DNA from: Callipepla californica brunnescens
Lineage: Eukaryota; Chordata; Aves; Galliformes; Odontophoridae
Direction of reading: 5' to 3'
DNA length: 64,000 nt
Assembly (NCBI GenBank): GCA_023055505.1
Contig: JALIRH010000100.1
Coordinates: forward strand, 372,001 to 436,000
The translations under genes were made by a program, and so were the position numbers. This document shows, piece after piece, positions 45,713 to 56,898 of the stretch. Below the pieces are notes generated by a model. It ran no database searches, was not told where the DNA came from, and saw only the letters and a program-made list of their open reading frames with translations. Within the stretch, counting starts at the first letter, position 1. Each line of letters begins with the position of its first letter.

Positions 45713-46694
45713 GTGTCAGAATGTGACAGTCACAATATCAAAGTATCACAATGTTAGAATGTCAGTGTCACAAGGTTAGAATTTCACAATGCCAAAATAT
45801 CACAATGTGAGAATCTAAAAATGTCACAGTGTCAGAATGTCACAATGCAAAAACGAAAGACTGTCACAATACCAGAATGTAAAAATTTCACAGTCAGAAT
45901 ATTACAGTGTCACAATGTCAGAAGGTCGCATTTTCAGAATGTCAGTACGTGAGGATGTCAGAACGTCACAATGTCACAAAGTGAGAATATGAGAATGTCA
46001 GAATAACAGAATGTCAGAATGTGAGAACGAAATGATGTCAGAATGTGATTATGTGAGAATGTCCGAATTTCAGAATGTCAGAATGTCACAACGTCAGAAT
46101 GCAAGAATATCAGAATGTCCTAAGTTGAGAATGTCACAATGTATCTGAATAGAAGAATGTAACATTGGCACAATCTCAGAATGTAACAAAGACATCACAT
46201 CATAATGTCAGAATGTCAGAATTTCACAACTTCACAATGTCACAATGAGAGAATTTCAGAACGCAGCAATGTAACAATCTGAGAATGTCACAATATCAGA
46301 TTGTCAGAATGTCAGAATGACAAAATGTGAGAATATCACAATATCACTATGCCAGATTCCCAAAATGCCACGATGTCACAATCTCAGAATGTCAGAATCA
46401 CAGAATTTGACACTGCGAGAATATCACAAAGTCACAAAGCCACAATGTCATAATATCACAATATCACAATGTCAGAATGTCACTATGGCAGATTGTCAGA
46501 ATGCCAGAACATCAGAATGTGAGAATATAAGAATGTCAGAATGTCACAATGTCACAATGAGAGAATATTAGAATGTCACAATGTCAACATGTCAGAATGT
46601 GAGAAAGGGAGAATGTCATGATGTCAGAATGTCTTAATGTCAGAATGTCAAATCGTCACAACCTCCCAATTAAAATTCAGGGAATATGACTGTG
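45713..46694 (+). repeat. 8-bp satellite, segment before the solo LTR
   Basis: GTCAGAAT-family satellite starting directly at the end of the CCCTAA array (CCCTAACGGTGTCAGAATG) without any spacer. Its right end is interrupted by a solo LTR. Confidence 0.95.
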
Positions 46695-47617
46695 TGTGAA
46701 AGACAGCAACTGTTTTTGACTTTTGTTGTCTCAAAGCTTGCTTCATGAGGTCTTTCTGGCTAGAAGACTCTAATTGACAACTGCTTGGAGAAGCTGATCA
46801 TCACAAAGGACAATAATACTTGTATGGCACCGAAAGTACTACTCCTGTTGATTTATCTGTTGGGCCAGATGTGTTGGGTGGGCACAAATCAAACTAATGC
46901 CAGAACACGGAGGCAGCTAAAGAAAGCAGGATAGACACCCTGTTGTCCCTACAAGACAAGCCTCTCTTAAAACAAAACACCCACATGAATGGTGAGGAGC
47001 TTTCCTCCTTCAAGGTTTGAAAATTTAAAGCAAAACTGACCTTTAGGTTTAATCCCCTCGATAACCAGAGTCTGGAATGTGATGAATATGCATGTGCTAT
47101 ACCTTTAAATAGCTATTCATTTCTCTCTTACGTGCGCATGTTTGGTGAAGCAATCCCCCATGTACCCAGCGCGCCGCTTGACAGAACTCATTGGTGTGTC
47201 GAGTTGCTCAGTTGGTTTTCTCGACACCACTAAACCAAAGACTTTGAAGAAGAGACTTTCCTGAGGGAAAAACCTCTTTGGAAGAACCCCCCTGCACAGC
47301 GCCTGCTTGCTGCAAAACTTCCCGGCTTTCTCCCATCCCCCGCGGAGACCAGACAAATTCCTGAGACCAACGGACTACGGACCTCGCCAGATCCACGGTG
47401 CTGATGCTCTCTCTTTCTCTTTCTTGCTTTCTGCCAAGTCTCTTCGCTTTTCATCTCTTTTCTATCACCCATCTTCCCTTCCCCATATCCCTAAAAAACT
47501 ACTTATTGTAATAAACTGGTTGGGCTAAAATTTGAACCATTGCCTTTTAATCTCACCATCGGGTATACACATACATATAAAGAACCTCATCTCCCTCCTT
47601 TATTTTGGAGCGTGACA
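46695..47617 (+). mobile_element. Solo LTR (923 bp) with 5-bp target duplication
   Basis: Begins TGTGAAAG and ends GCGTGACA, flanked on both sides by CTGTG (46690-46694 and 47618-47622), which restores the satellite phrase ATATGACTGTGTCA found uninterrupted at about 48556. Internal signals are CTTTAAATAG, TATA-like, near 47103-47112 and AATAAA near 47510. A 5-bp duplication is usual for ERVL-type elements, but the family was not identified. The only internal frames are short and not convincing. It is unrelated to the other LTRs in the window. Confidence 0.85.
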
Positions 47618-48798
47618 CTGTGTCAAAACGTCACAATGAGAGAATATGAAAAAGTGAGAACATCACAATGACCGAATGTCAGAATGTCGCAATTAGAAAA
47701 TCGGGGAATATCAAAATGTCACAACGTCACAATGAGAGATAATAACACCAAGTGAATGACAATGTCACAGTGTCACAATGAGAGGATCTCAGAATGTCAG
47801 AACTTCAAAATGTCAAAATGTCACAAAGTCCAAATATCACAAGGACAGAATGTCAGAATGACAGATTCCCACAGTTTCAGAATGTCAGAATGTGGTAATG
47901 AGAGAAAGTCAAAATATCGGAATGTCAGAATGTCACAAGGAGAGAATGTCAGAGTGTCACAATGCTATAATGTCAAAATGTCAGAACATCAGAAGGTCAG
48001 AATATCACAATGTCACAACGAGAGAACCTCAAAATGTCACCAAGAGAGACTGTCAAACTATCAGAATGTGAGAATGAGTGAATGTCACAATGAGAGATGG
48101 CCACAATTTTAGAATGCCAGATTGTGAGAATGTCAGAATGTGAAAACGCCAGAATGGGAGTGAGTGAATGTCACAACATCAAAATGTCATAACGTCAGAA
48201 TGTCAGAATGAACCAATGTGAGAGTGCCTGAATGTCACAGTATGAGAACGTCACAATATCACAAATCTCAGAATTTCAGTGTCAGAATGAGAGAATGTCA
48301 CAATGCCACAATGAGAGAATGTCGCAATTACAGATTATTGATATATCAGAATGTCAGAATACGAGAAAGTGAGAATGTCCCAATGTCAGAATATCAGAAT
48401 GAGGGAAAGAGAGAATGTCATGATGCCAGAATGTCAAATTGTCACAAAGTCACAATATCACAATGAGAGAATATCAGAAAGTGAGAATATGCCAGTGAAT
48501 GAATGACACATTGTGAGAATGTCAGAATGTCAGAATGTCAGAATATCAGAATTACAAAATCAGGGAATATGACTGTGTCACAATGTCACAAAGAGAGAAT
48601 ATGAAAAAGTGAGAATATCACAACGACCGAATGTCAGAACGTGACAATGTCACAATGTCAGAATGAGGGAAAGAGAGAATGTCATGAAGTCAGAATGTCA
48701 ACTTGTCACAATGCCACAATAGCACAGTAAGAGAATATCAGAAAGTGAGAATTATGACAGTGACTGAATGTCACGATGTGAGAAAGTCAGAATATTAG
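47618..48798 (+). repeat. 8-bp satellite, middle segment
   Basis: Continuation of the GTCAGAAT-family array between the solo LTR and the next insertion. The phrase GAATGTCATGATG-CAGAATGTC recurs here and in the segments around 340, 46610 and 49330, indicating higher-order units. Confidence 0.95.
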
Positions 48799-49131
48799 TA
48801 TAGGGCAAATAACCCCCAAAAAAGCACTCCATGGAAATTGTGCGAAAGGCGGTATATTTTAGGTAGGCTTAAGAAAATGGTATACAAACAAGAAGAAAAG
48901 AGAGGAGCTCACCTTGATGATGGTCGAGGCTCGCTAATAACTCCAAAAGGGAGGGATCTCTAACAAGAGAACCTTCCCTGCTGGAGGTCAGCCCTTAAAT
49001 GGGGTCTTGGCAGAGGTGGAGTCAAACTCCACCCCTTCCAATCACACTCACTTGTGCCCCTGCAGCTGACTCAGGGCTTGCCTCAGGTGATCAATCAGTG
49101 GTTCAGGCCATGATTCAACAGTTCCCATACA
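48799..49131 (-). mobile_element. Unclassified 333-bp insertion with 5-bp target duplication (LTR-like)
   Basis: Flanked by ATTAG at 48794-48798 and 49132-49136 inside the 8-bp satellite. On the minus strand it starts TGTATGGGAAC and ends GCCCTATA, so it has TG at one end but TA and not CA at the other. The minus strand also has a TATA-like CATTTAAGGG and a donor-like AAGGTGAGC. These suggest a small solo LTR, but the terminus does not fit fully. No coding content. Confidence 0.65.
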
Positions 49132-51450
49132 ATTAGAATGTCAGAATGTCACCATGAGAGTATCTCAGAATGTCACAATGTCAGAATGTCACAATGATAG
49201 AATGTCAAAATGGCAGCATGTGTCTGTGAGAGAATGCCACAATGACAGAATAGAAATATGTCAGAATATAGCAATGAGAGAATGTTAGAATGCAACAATG
49301 TCAACATGTCAGAATGGGAGAAAGTGAGAATGTCATGATGTCAGAATGTCTTAATGTCAGAATGTCAAATCTTCACTGTGTCACAACTACAAGATTAGGG
49401 AATATGACTGTGTCAGAAAGTCACAATAAGAGGAGATGAAAAAGAGAGAATATCACAATGACCGAGTGTCACAATGTAAGAAAGTGAGAATGTGAGAATG
49501 TCAAAATGTCAGAATGACAGAATATCACTATGTCACAATGTCGCAATGTCTCAATGTCAGAATATCAATATGTAACAGTGTAAGAACGTCACAAATACCA
49601 CAATGGGAGAATGACAGATTGTCACGATTACAGAATTTCAGAATGTGAAAATATCAGAATGTCACAATGTCAGATTCTGAGAATGTCACAATGACAGAAT
49701 GTCAGAATGAAAGATTTTCCAAATTCCAGAATGTCACTATGTCACAACGTCAGAATGACGCATTGTCAAAATGCTAGAATGTCACAATGTCACAAGGTGA
49801 GAACATCACAATGGCAGATTGTCATAATGCCAGAACATCAGAAGGTGAGAATATTAGAATGCCACAATGTCACAATGTCACCATGAGAGTATCTCAGAAT
49901 GTCACAATGTCAAAATGTCAGAATGAGGGAAAGAGAGAATGTCATGATGTCAGAATGTCTTAACGTCAGAATGTCAAATTGTCACAACGTCACAATATCA
50001 CAATGAGAGAATATCAGAAAGTGAGAATATGGCAATGACCGAATGACACATTGTGAGAATGTCAGAATGCCAGAATGTCAGAATGTCAGAATGTCAAAAT
50101 GTGTGAATGTCTGAATGTCACCATGAGAGAGAGTCAGAGTTTTACAATGTCACAATGTGAGAATGTCTGAACGGCAGAATGAGGGAGAGTTAGAATTTCA
50201 GAATGTCACAGTGTCACAATGTCATCATGTCACAATATCAGAATGTTGCATTGTCACAATGTGAGAATGACAGGTTGTCACAATTCCAGAATTTCAGAAT
50301 GTCAACATGTCTGAATGTCACAATGTCACAATTTCACTATGTCACAACGCTAGAATGTCATAATATCAGAAAGTGAGAATATCACAATGGCAGATCGTCA
50401 TAATGCCAGAACTTCAGAAGGTGAGAATATTAGAATGTCACAATGTCACAATGTTACAATGTGAGTATCTCAGAATGTCACAATGCCAGAATATCAGAAT
50501 GGCAGAATATGAGAAAGTGAGAATGTCACAATGTCAAAATGTCAGAATGAGAGAAAGAGAGAATCTCATGATGTCGGAATGTCTTAATGTCAGAATGTCA
50601 AATTGTCACAACGTCACGATATCACAATGAGAGAATATCAGAAAGTGAGAATATGACAATGACCGAATGACACAATGTGAGAACGTTAGAATGTGAGAAT
50701 GTCAGAATTGGAGAATGTCACAGAGTCACAATGACAGATTGCCACAATTTCAGAATGTCAGTGTATCACAATGCCACAAAGTCGCAATATCAGTATGTCA
50801 TGAAGATAGAATGTCACAATGACAACATATGACTGTGACAGAACGTCACAATGTCAGATGATAAATATGGCCGAAAATCACAATGAGAGAATTTTAGAAT
50901 GTCACAATGTTAACATGTCAGAATGTGAGAAAGTGAGAATGCCACAATGCCACGATGTGAGAATCTCACAATGTCACAATGAGAGAGAGTCAGAATTTCA
51001 CAGTATCAGAATTTTGCATTGTCACAATGTGAGAATGACAGATTGTCACATTTCCAGAATTTCAGAATGTCACAATTCCAGAATTTCAGAATGTCCAAAT
51101 ATCTGAATGTCACAATAGCAGAATGTGAGAGTATCACAATGACAGAATGTCAGAATGACAGGTTGTCACAATTCCAGAATGTCACTATGTCACAATGCTA
51201 GAATGTCAGAATGTCAGAATGTGAAAATAGCACAAGGGCAGGTTGTCATAATGCCAGAACTTCAGAATGTGAGAATATTAGAATGTCATAATGTCAGAAT
51301 GGGAGAATGTCACAACGGCAGGTTGTCATAATTCCAGAAGTTCAGAATGGGAGAATATTAGAATGTAACAATGTTGCAATGTGACAATGAGAGTATCTCA
51401 GAATGTCACAATGTCAGAATGTCAGAATGCCAGAATAAGAGAAAAGAAAG
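49132..51450 (+). repeat. 8-bp satellite, right segment (runs into duplication copy 2)
   Basis: Same GTCAGAAT family. From 50220 onward it is the near-identical copy of positions 1-1230. The sequence before 50220 has no counterpart in the window, because copy 1 begins at the window edge. Confidence 0.95.
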
Positions 51451-54400
51451 GTATGAGGAGGCTATGGGGAAGCTATGGGGCAGCTATTGGGCAGCAGTGG
51501 GGCAGCTATGGGGCAGTAGTAGGGCAGCTATAAGGCAGCTATGGGGCAGCAGTGGGGCAGCTATGGGGCGGCTATGAGGAAGCCATTGGGCAGCTATGGG
51601 GCAGAAGTGAGGCAGCAATCAGGCAGCAGTGAGGCAGCTATGAGGAGGCTATGGGGCAGCTATGGGTCAGCTATCGAGAGGCTATGGGGCAGCTATGGGG
51701 CGGCGATGAGGCAGACATGGGGCAGCTATGGGGGAGCAGTGAGGCAGCTATGGGGAGGCTATGGGGCAGTAGTTGGGCAGCTATAGGGCGGCTATGGGGA
51801 AGCCATTGGGCAGCTATGGGGCAGTAGTGAAGCAGCTATGGGTCAGTAGTTTGGCAGCTATGACGAGGCTATGGGAAGGCCATGGGGAAGCGATGGGGCA
51901 GCTCTGAGGCAGACAAAATGTAGCTATGGGGGAGCAGTGAGGCAGCTATGGGGTGGCTATGGGGCAGTAGTGGGGCAGCTATGGGGCAGCTATGAGGTAG
52001 CCATGGGGCAGCTATGGGGAAGCAGCGAGGGAGCTATGGGGTAGCAGTGAGGCAGCTATGATGAGGCTATGGGGAGGCTATGGGGCAGCCACGGTGCAGC
52101 TATGGGGCAGCAGTGGGGCAGCTATGGGCAGCAGTAAGGAAGCTATTGAGAAGGCTATGGGGGCAGCTATGGGGTGGCTATGGGGCAGCTATAGAGCGGC
52201 AATGTGGCAGTAGTGGGGCACCTATAAGGCAGCTATGGGGCAGCAGTGGGACAGCTATGGGGCGGCTATTAGGCAGCCATGGGGTGGCAATGGGGCAGCA
52301 GTGAGGCAGCTATGGGGCGGCTATGGGGCTGAAGTGGGGCAGCTATGAGGAGTCTCTTGAGAGGCTATGGAGCAGCTATGGGGCAGCAGTGGGGTAGCAG
52401 GAGGAGACTATGGGGAGGCTATGAAGCAGGTATGGGGCAGCAGTGGGGCAGCTATGGGGCGACTATGGGGCAGCAGTTGAGCAGCTATGGGGCAGCCATG
52501 GGGCAGCTATGTGGCAGTAGTGAAACAGCTATGGTGTAGCTATAAGCGAGCCTTGGGGCAGCAAGGGGCAGTAGTAAGGCAGCTATGGGGCAGCAGTGGG
52601 GCAGCTATGATGAGACTATGGGAAGGCCATGAGGAAGCTATGGGGCATCTTTGAGGCAGACAAAAAGTAGCTGTGGGGCTGCAGTGAGGCAGCTATGGGG
52701 CAGCTGTGGGGCAGCTATTTTGTAGCAGTGAGGCATCTATGAGGAGGCTATGGGGAGGATATGAGGCAGTTATGGGGCAGAAGTGAGGCAGCTATGGGGT
52801 GGCTATAGGGCAGCAGTGGGGCAGGTATGGGGCAACAAAGAGGCAGCCATGGGGCAGCAGTGGGGCAGCTTTGAGGCTACGGGGCGGCTATGGGGCAGTA
52901 GTGGGGTAGCTATGGGGCAGCAGTGAGGAAGCTAAGGGGAAGCAATGGGGCAGCTTTGAGGATGCTATTGGGAAGCCATGGGGCAGCAATGGGGCGGCTA
53001 TGAGGCAGCGACGGGGAAGCTATGGGGCAGCAGTGAGGCAGGTATGGGGCAGTAGTAAGGCAGCTACGGGGCAGCAGTGGGGCAAATATGAGGAGGCTCT
53101 GAGGAAACTATGGGGCAGCTATGGGGCAGCAGTGAGGCAGTTATAGAACAGGTATGAGGCACTTATCAAGCAGCTATGGGTCAGCTATGAGGAGGCTATG
53201 GGGCAGATGTGGTGCAGCAGTGGGGCAGCTAAGGCAGCTATGGGGAGGCTATGGGGCAGCAGTGTGGGCAACTATGAGGAGACTATGGGGAGGCTATGGG
53301 GTGGCTATAGGGCAGCAGTGGGGCAGGTATGGGGCAACAAAGAGGCAGCCATGGGGCAGCAGTGGGGCAGCTTTGAGGCTACGGGGCGGCTATGGGGCAG
53401 TAGTGGGGTAGCTATGGGGCAGCCGTGAGGAAGCTAAGGGGAAGCAATGGGGCAGCTTTGAGGATGCTATTGGGAAGCCATGTGGCAGCAATGGGGCGGC
53501 TATGAGGCAGCGACGGGGAAGCTATGGGGCAGCAGTGAGGCAGGTATGGGGCAGTAGTAAGGCAGCTACGGGGCAGCAGTGGGGCAAATATGAGGAGGCT
53601 CTGAGGAAACTATGGGGCAGCTATGGGGCAGCAGTGAGGCAGTTATACAACAGGTATGAGGCACTTATCAAGCAGCTATGGGTCAGCTATGAGGAGGCTA
53701 TGGGGCAGATGTGGTGCAGCAGTGGGGCAGCTAAGGCAGCTATGGGGAGGCTATGGGGCAGCAGTGTGGGCAACTATGAGGAGACTATGGGGAGGCTATG
53801 AGGCAGCTATGGGGCAGTAGTCGGGCAGCTATTGGACGGCTATGAGGCAGCCATGGGGCAGCTATGGGGCAGCAGTGAGACAGCTATGGGGCAAGTATGG
53901 GGAGGCTATGGGGCAGCGACGGGGTGGCTATGGGGCAGTAGTGGGGCAGCTATGGTGAGGTTATGAGGCAGCCATGGGGTAGGTATGAGAAACCAGTGAG
54001 GCAGCTATGGGGCAGTAGTGGAGCAGCTATGAGGCAGCGGTGGGTCAGCTATGGGGTGGCTATGAGGCAGCAGTGGGTCAGCTATGGGGTGGCTATGAGG
54101 CAGCCATGGGGCAGCTATGGGACAGCAGTGGGGCAGCTATGAGGTAGCCATGGGGCACCTATGGGGAAGCAGCGAGGGAGCTATGGGGTAGCAGTGAGGC
54201 AGCTATGAGGAAGCTATGGGGAGGCTATGGGGAGGCTATGGGGCAGATATGTAACGGCTATGAGGCAGCCACGGTGCAGTTATGGGGCAGCCACGGTGCA
54301 GCTATGGGGCAGCAGTAAGGAAGCTACGAGAAGGCTATGGAGGCAGCTATCGGGTGGCTATGAGACAGCTATGGGGCAACTATGAGGCAGCCGTAGGGCA

Positions 54401-55986
54401 GCTATGGTGCAGCAGTGAGGCAGCAATTAGGCAGAAGTTGGGCAGATATGGGGCAGCAGTGAGGCAGCTATGAGGAGGCTATGGGGCAGCTATGGGGCAG
54501 CAGAGAGGCAGCTATGGGGCACGAGTGAGGCAGCTATGGGTTAGCTATGAGGAGGCCTTGAGGAGGCTATGGGGCAGATATGGGGCAGCAGTGGGGCAGC
54601 TAAGGCAGCTATGGGAAGGCTATGGGGCAGCAGTGTTGCAGCTATGAGGAGACTATGGGGAGGCTATGAGGCAGCTATGGGGCAGCAGTCGGGCAGATAT
54701 AAGGCAGCTATTGGGAAGCAGTGGGGCAGCTATGGGGCGGCTATTAGGCAGCCTTTGGGCACCTATTGGGCAGCATTGAGGCAGGTATGGGGCAGCTATG
54801 AGGACGTTATGGGGCAGCTATGGGGCAGCAGTGGGGCAGCAATAACGCAGTAGTGGGGCAGCTATGGGGCAGTAGTGGGGCAGCAATGAGGATGCTATAG
54901 GGAGACTATGGGGCATGTATGGAGCGGCTAGGAGGCAGCTATGGGGCAGGTATGAGGCAGCCATGGGGTGGCTGTGGGGCAGCAGTGAGGCAGCTATGAA
55001 GAGGCTATGGAAATGCTATAGGGCAGCAGTGGGGCAGCTACGGAGCGGCTATGAGGCAGCCATTTTGCATCTATGGGGCAGCAGTGGGGCAGCTACGAGG
55101 AAGCTATAGGGCAGCTATGGGACAGCAGTGGGGCAGCTATGGTGCGGCTATGAGGCAGCCATGAGGCAGACACGGGGCAGCAGTGGGGCAGCTATGGTGC
55201 GGCTATGAGGCAGCCATGAGGCAGATATGGGGCAGCAGTGGGGCAGCTATGAGCAGGCTTTGGGGCGGCTGTGGAGCAGCAGTGGGGAAGCTATGGGGCA
55301 GTAGTGGGGCAACTATAAGTTAGCAGTGGGGCAGCTATGGGGCGGCTATGGGGCAGCAGTGGGGCAGCTATGAGGAGGTTATGGGGCAGCCATTGGCAGC
55401 TATGGGGCTGCAGTGAGGCAGCAATGGGGCAGCAGTGGGGCAGCTATGGGGCGGCTCTAAGGCAGCAGTGATGCAGATATCGGGCAGCTCTGAGGAGGCT
55501 ATGAGGCCGCTATGAGGCAGTAGTGGGGCAGCTATGGGGCAGCAGTGGGGTGGCTATGTGGCAGCAATGGGGCAGCCATGGGGCAGGTATGGGGCTGCAG
55601 TGGGACAGCTATGAGGAGGCTATTGGGCAGGTATAGAGCGGCTATGTGGCAGTAGTCGGGCAGCTATTGGGAAGCCGTGGGGCAGCTATCGGGCGGCTAT
55701 TATACAGCCATGGAGCAGCTATGGTGCAGCAGTGTTGCAGCTATGAGGAGGCTATGGGGAGGCTATGGAGCAGCTATGGGGCGGCTATCTGGTGGCTATG
55801 AGGCAGCTATCGGGCAGCTCTGAGGAGGCTATGGGGCCACTATGAGGCAGTAGTGGGGCAGCTATGGGGCAGCAGTGGGGTGGCTATGGGGTGGCAGCGG
55901 GGCAGCAGTGGGGCAGCCATGGGGCAGCTATGGGGCTGCAGTGGGGCAGCTATGAGGAGGCTATGGGGCAGCAGTGGGGCTGCTGG
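51451..55986 (+). repeat. 11-bp satellite array, copy 2 left arm
   Basis: Counterpart of 1231-5300, longer because of a ~500-bp internal duplication around 52800-53800. Same unit, same G-run spacing, same clean edge to the CpG island. Confidence 0.95.
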
Positions 55987-56898
55987 TTTCCCCCCGCTTC
56001 TTTTGTTGGAGTCCTCGCCCCTTCCATGGTTGCCCACCAATGAGGACTGGCTGATCCCTCCCCCACATCGACGGCCCCGGACCCACAACCCCGACCCCAC
56101 ATCTGCAGCCCCAGCCCCATAACAGAGCCTTCAGACCCCTAACTGAGCACCCGGACTTAGAACCGAGCATCGAGCCCCATTAGCCCCAACCCCAGCCCCA
56201 CATCCCCGTCCCTCACCCAACTCCGCCCCACCCCACCCACACCCTATTCCCCCCTTCTCCCTCCGCCACCCCACTCCTCCCCCCCTCCCCTTTCCCACCT
56301 GCGTGTGCGCGAGCAGCCGCTGTAGCTCCCCCAGGAGCTCCACGTTGCGCGACCTCCCCCCCCGCCAACGCCATGGCCGAACAGCCCCACCCCCACTGCG
56401 CGCGGCTCTGGGAATAGCACTACGCGTGCGCCGGTCCCGGAAGCCGGAAACGGAAGTCCCCCCCCCCCCGCAGATGAACGGAGCGGTGGAGTACTATGGC
56501 GGCGGCGGTGGCGGCGCCGCGGAAACCGCGGAAACCGCGCGTTGGAGCAGCGGCGGCGGCGGCGGCTCCGTTGCCGTGGGAACCGCGGAAACTGCGGAAA
56601 CTGCGGAAACCGCGCGTTGGAGCGGCGGCGGCGGCGGCGGCTCCGTTGCCGTGGGAACCGCGGAAACTGCGGAAACTGCGGAAACCGCGCGTTGGAGCGG
56701 CGGCGGCGGCGGCGGCGGCTCCGTTGCCGCGGAAACCGCACGTTGGAGCGGCGGCGGCGGCTGTACGGGAGGCACTGTGAGCTTTGGGGGTGGGGCTGGG
56801 CAGGGGCAGCGGCAGCGGCAGCGGCAGCGGGGGAGGGGCGGGGCAGGATTCCGGGGCCGCGCGGCGCTCTCTTTTTTCCCCTAGCACTTGTAACATCT
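55987..56898. promoter_or_regulatory. CpG island with ETS and YY1-like sites, copy 2
   Basis: Near-identical to 5301-6137. The ETS cluster (56437-56457), the YY1-like ATGGCGGC, the minus-strand exon candidate with its G8 run (56299-56384) and the plus-strand exon-like segment (56474-56776, 101 codons open) are all preserved. The only notable change is one extra 75-bp unit. Confidence 0.6.
56495..56764 (+). repeat. GC-rich minisatellite (75-bp unit), copy 2 (one unit longer)
   Basis: Contains two full units with the phrase CTCCGTTGCCGTGGGAACCG, against one in copy 1. The first GGC tract here has AGC in place of GGC (GGAGCAGCGGCGG), distinguishing the copies. Confidence 0.9.
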
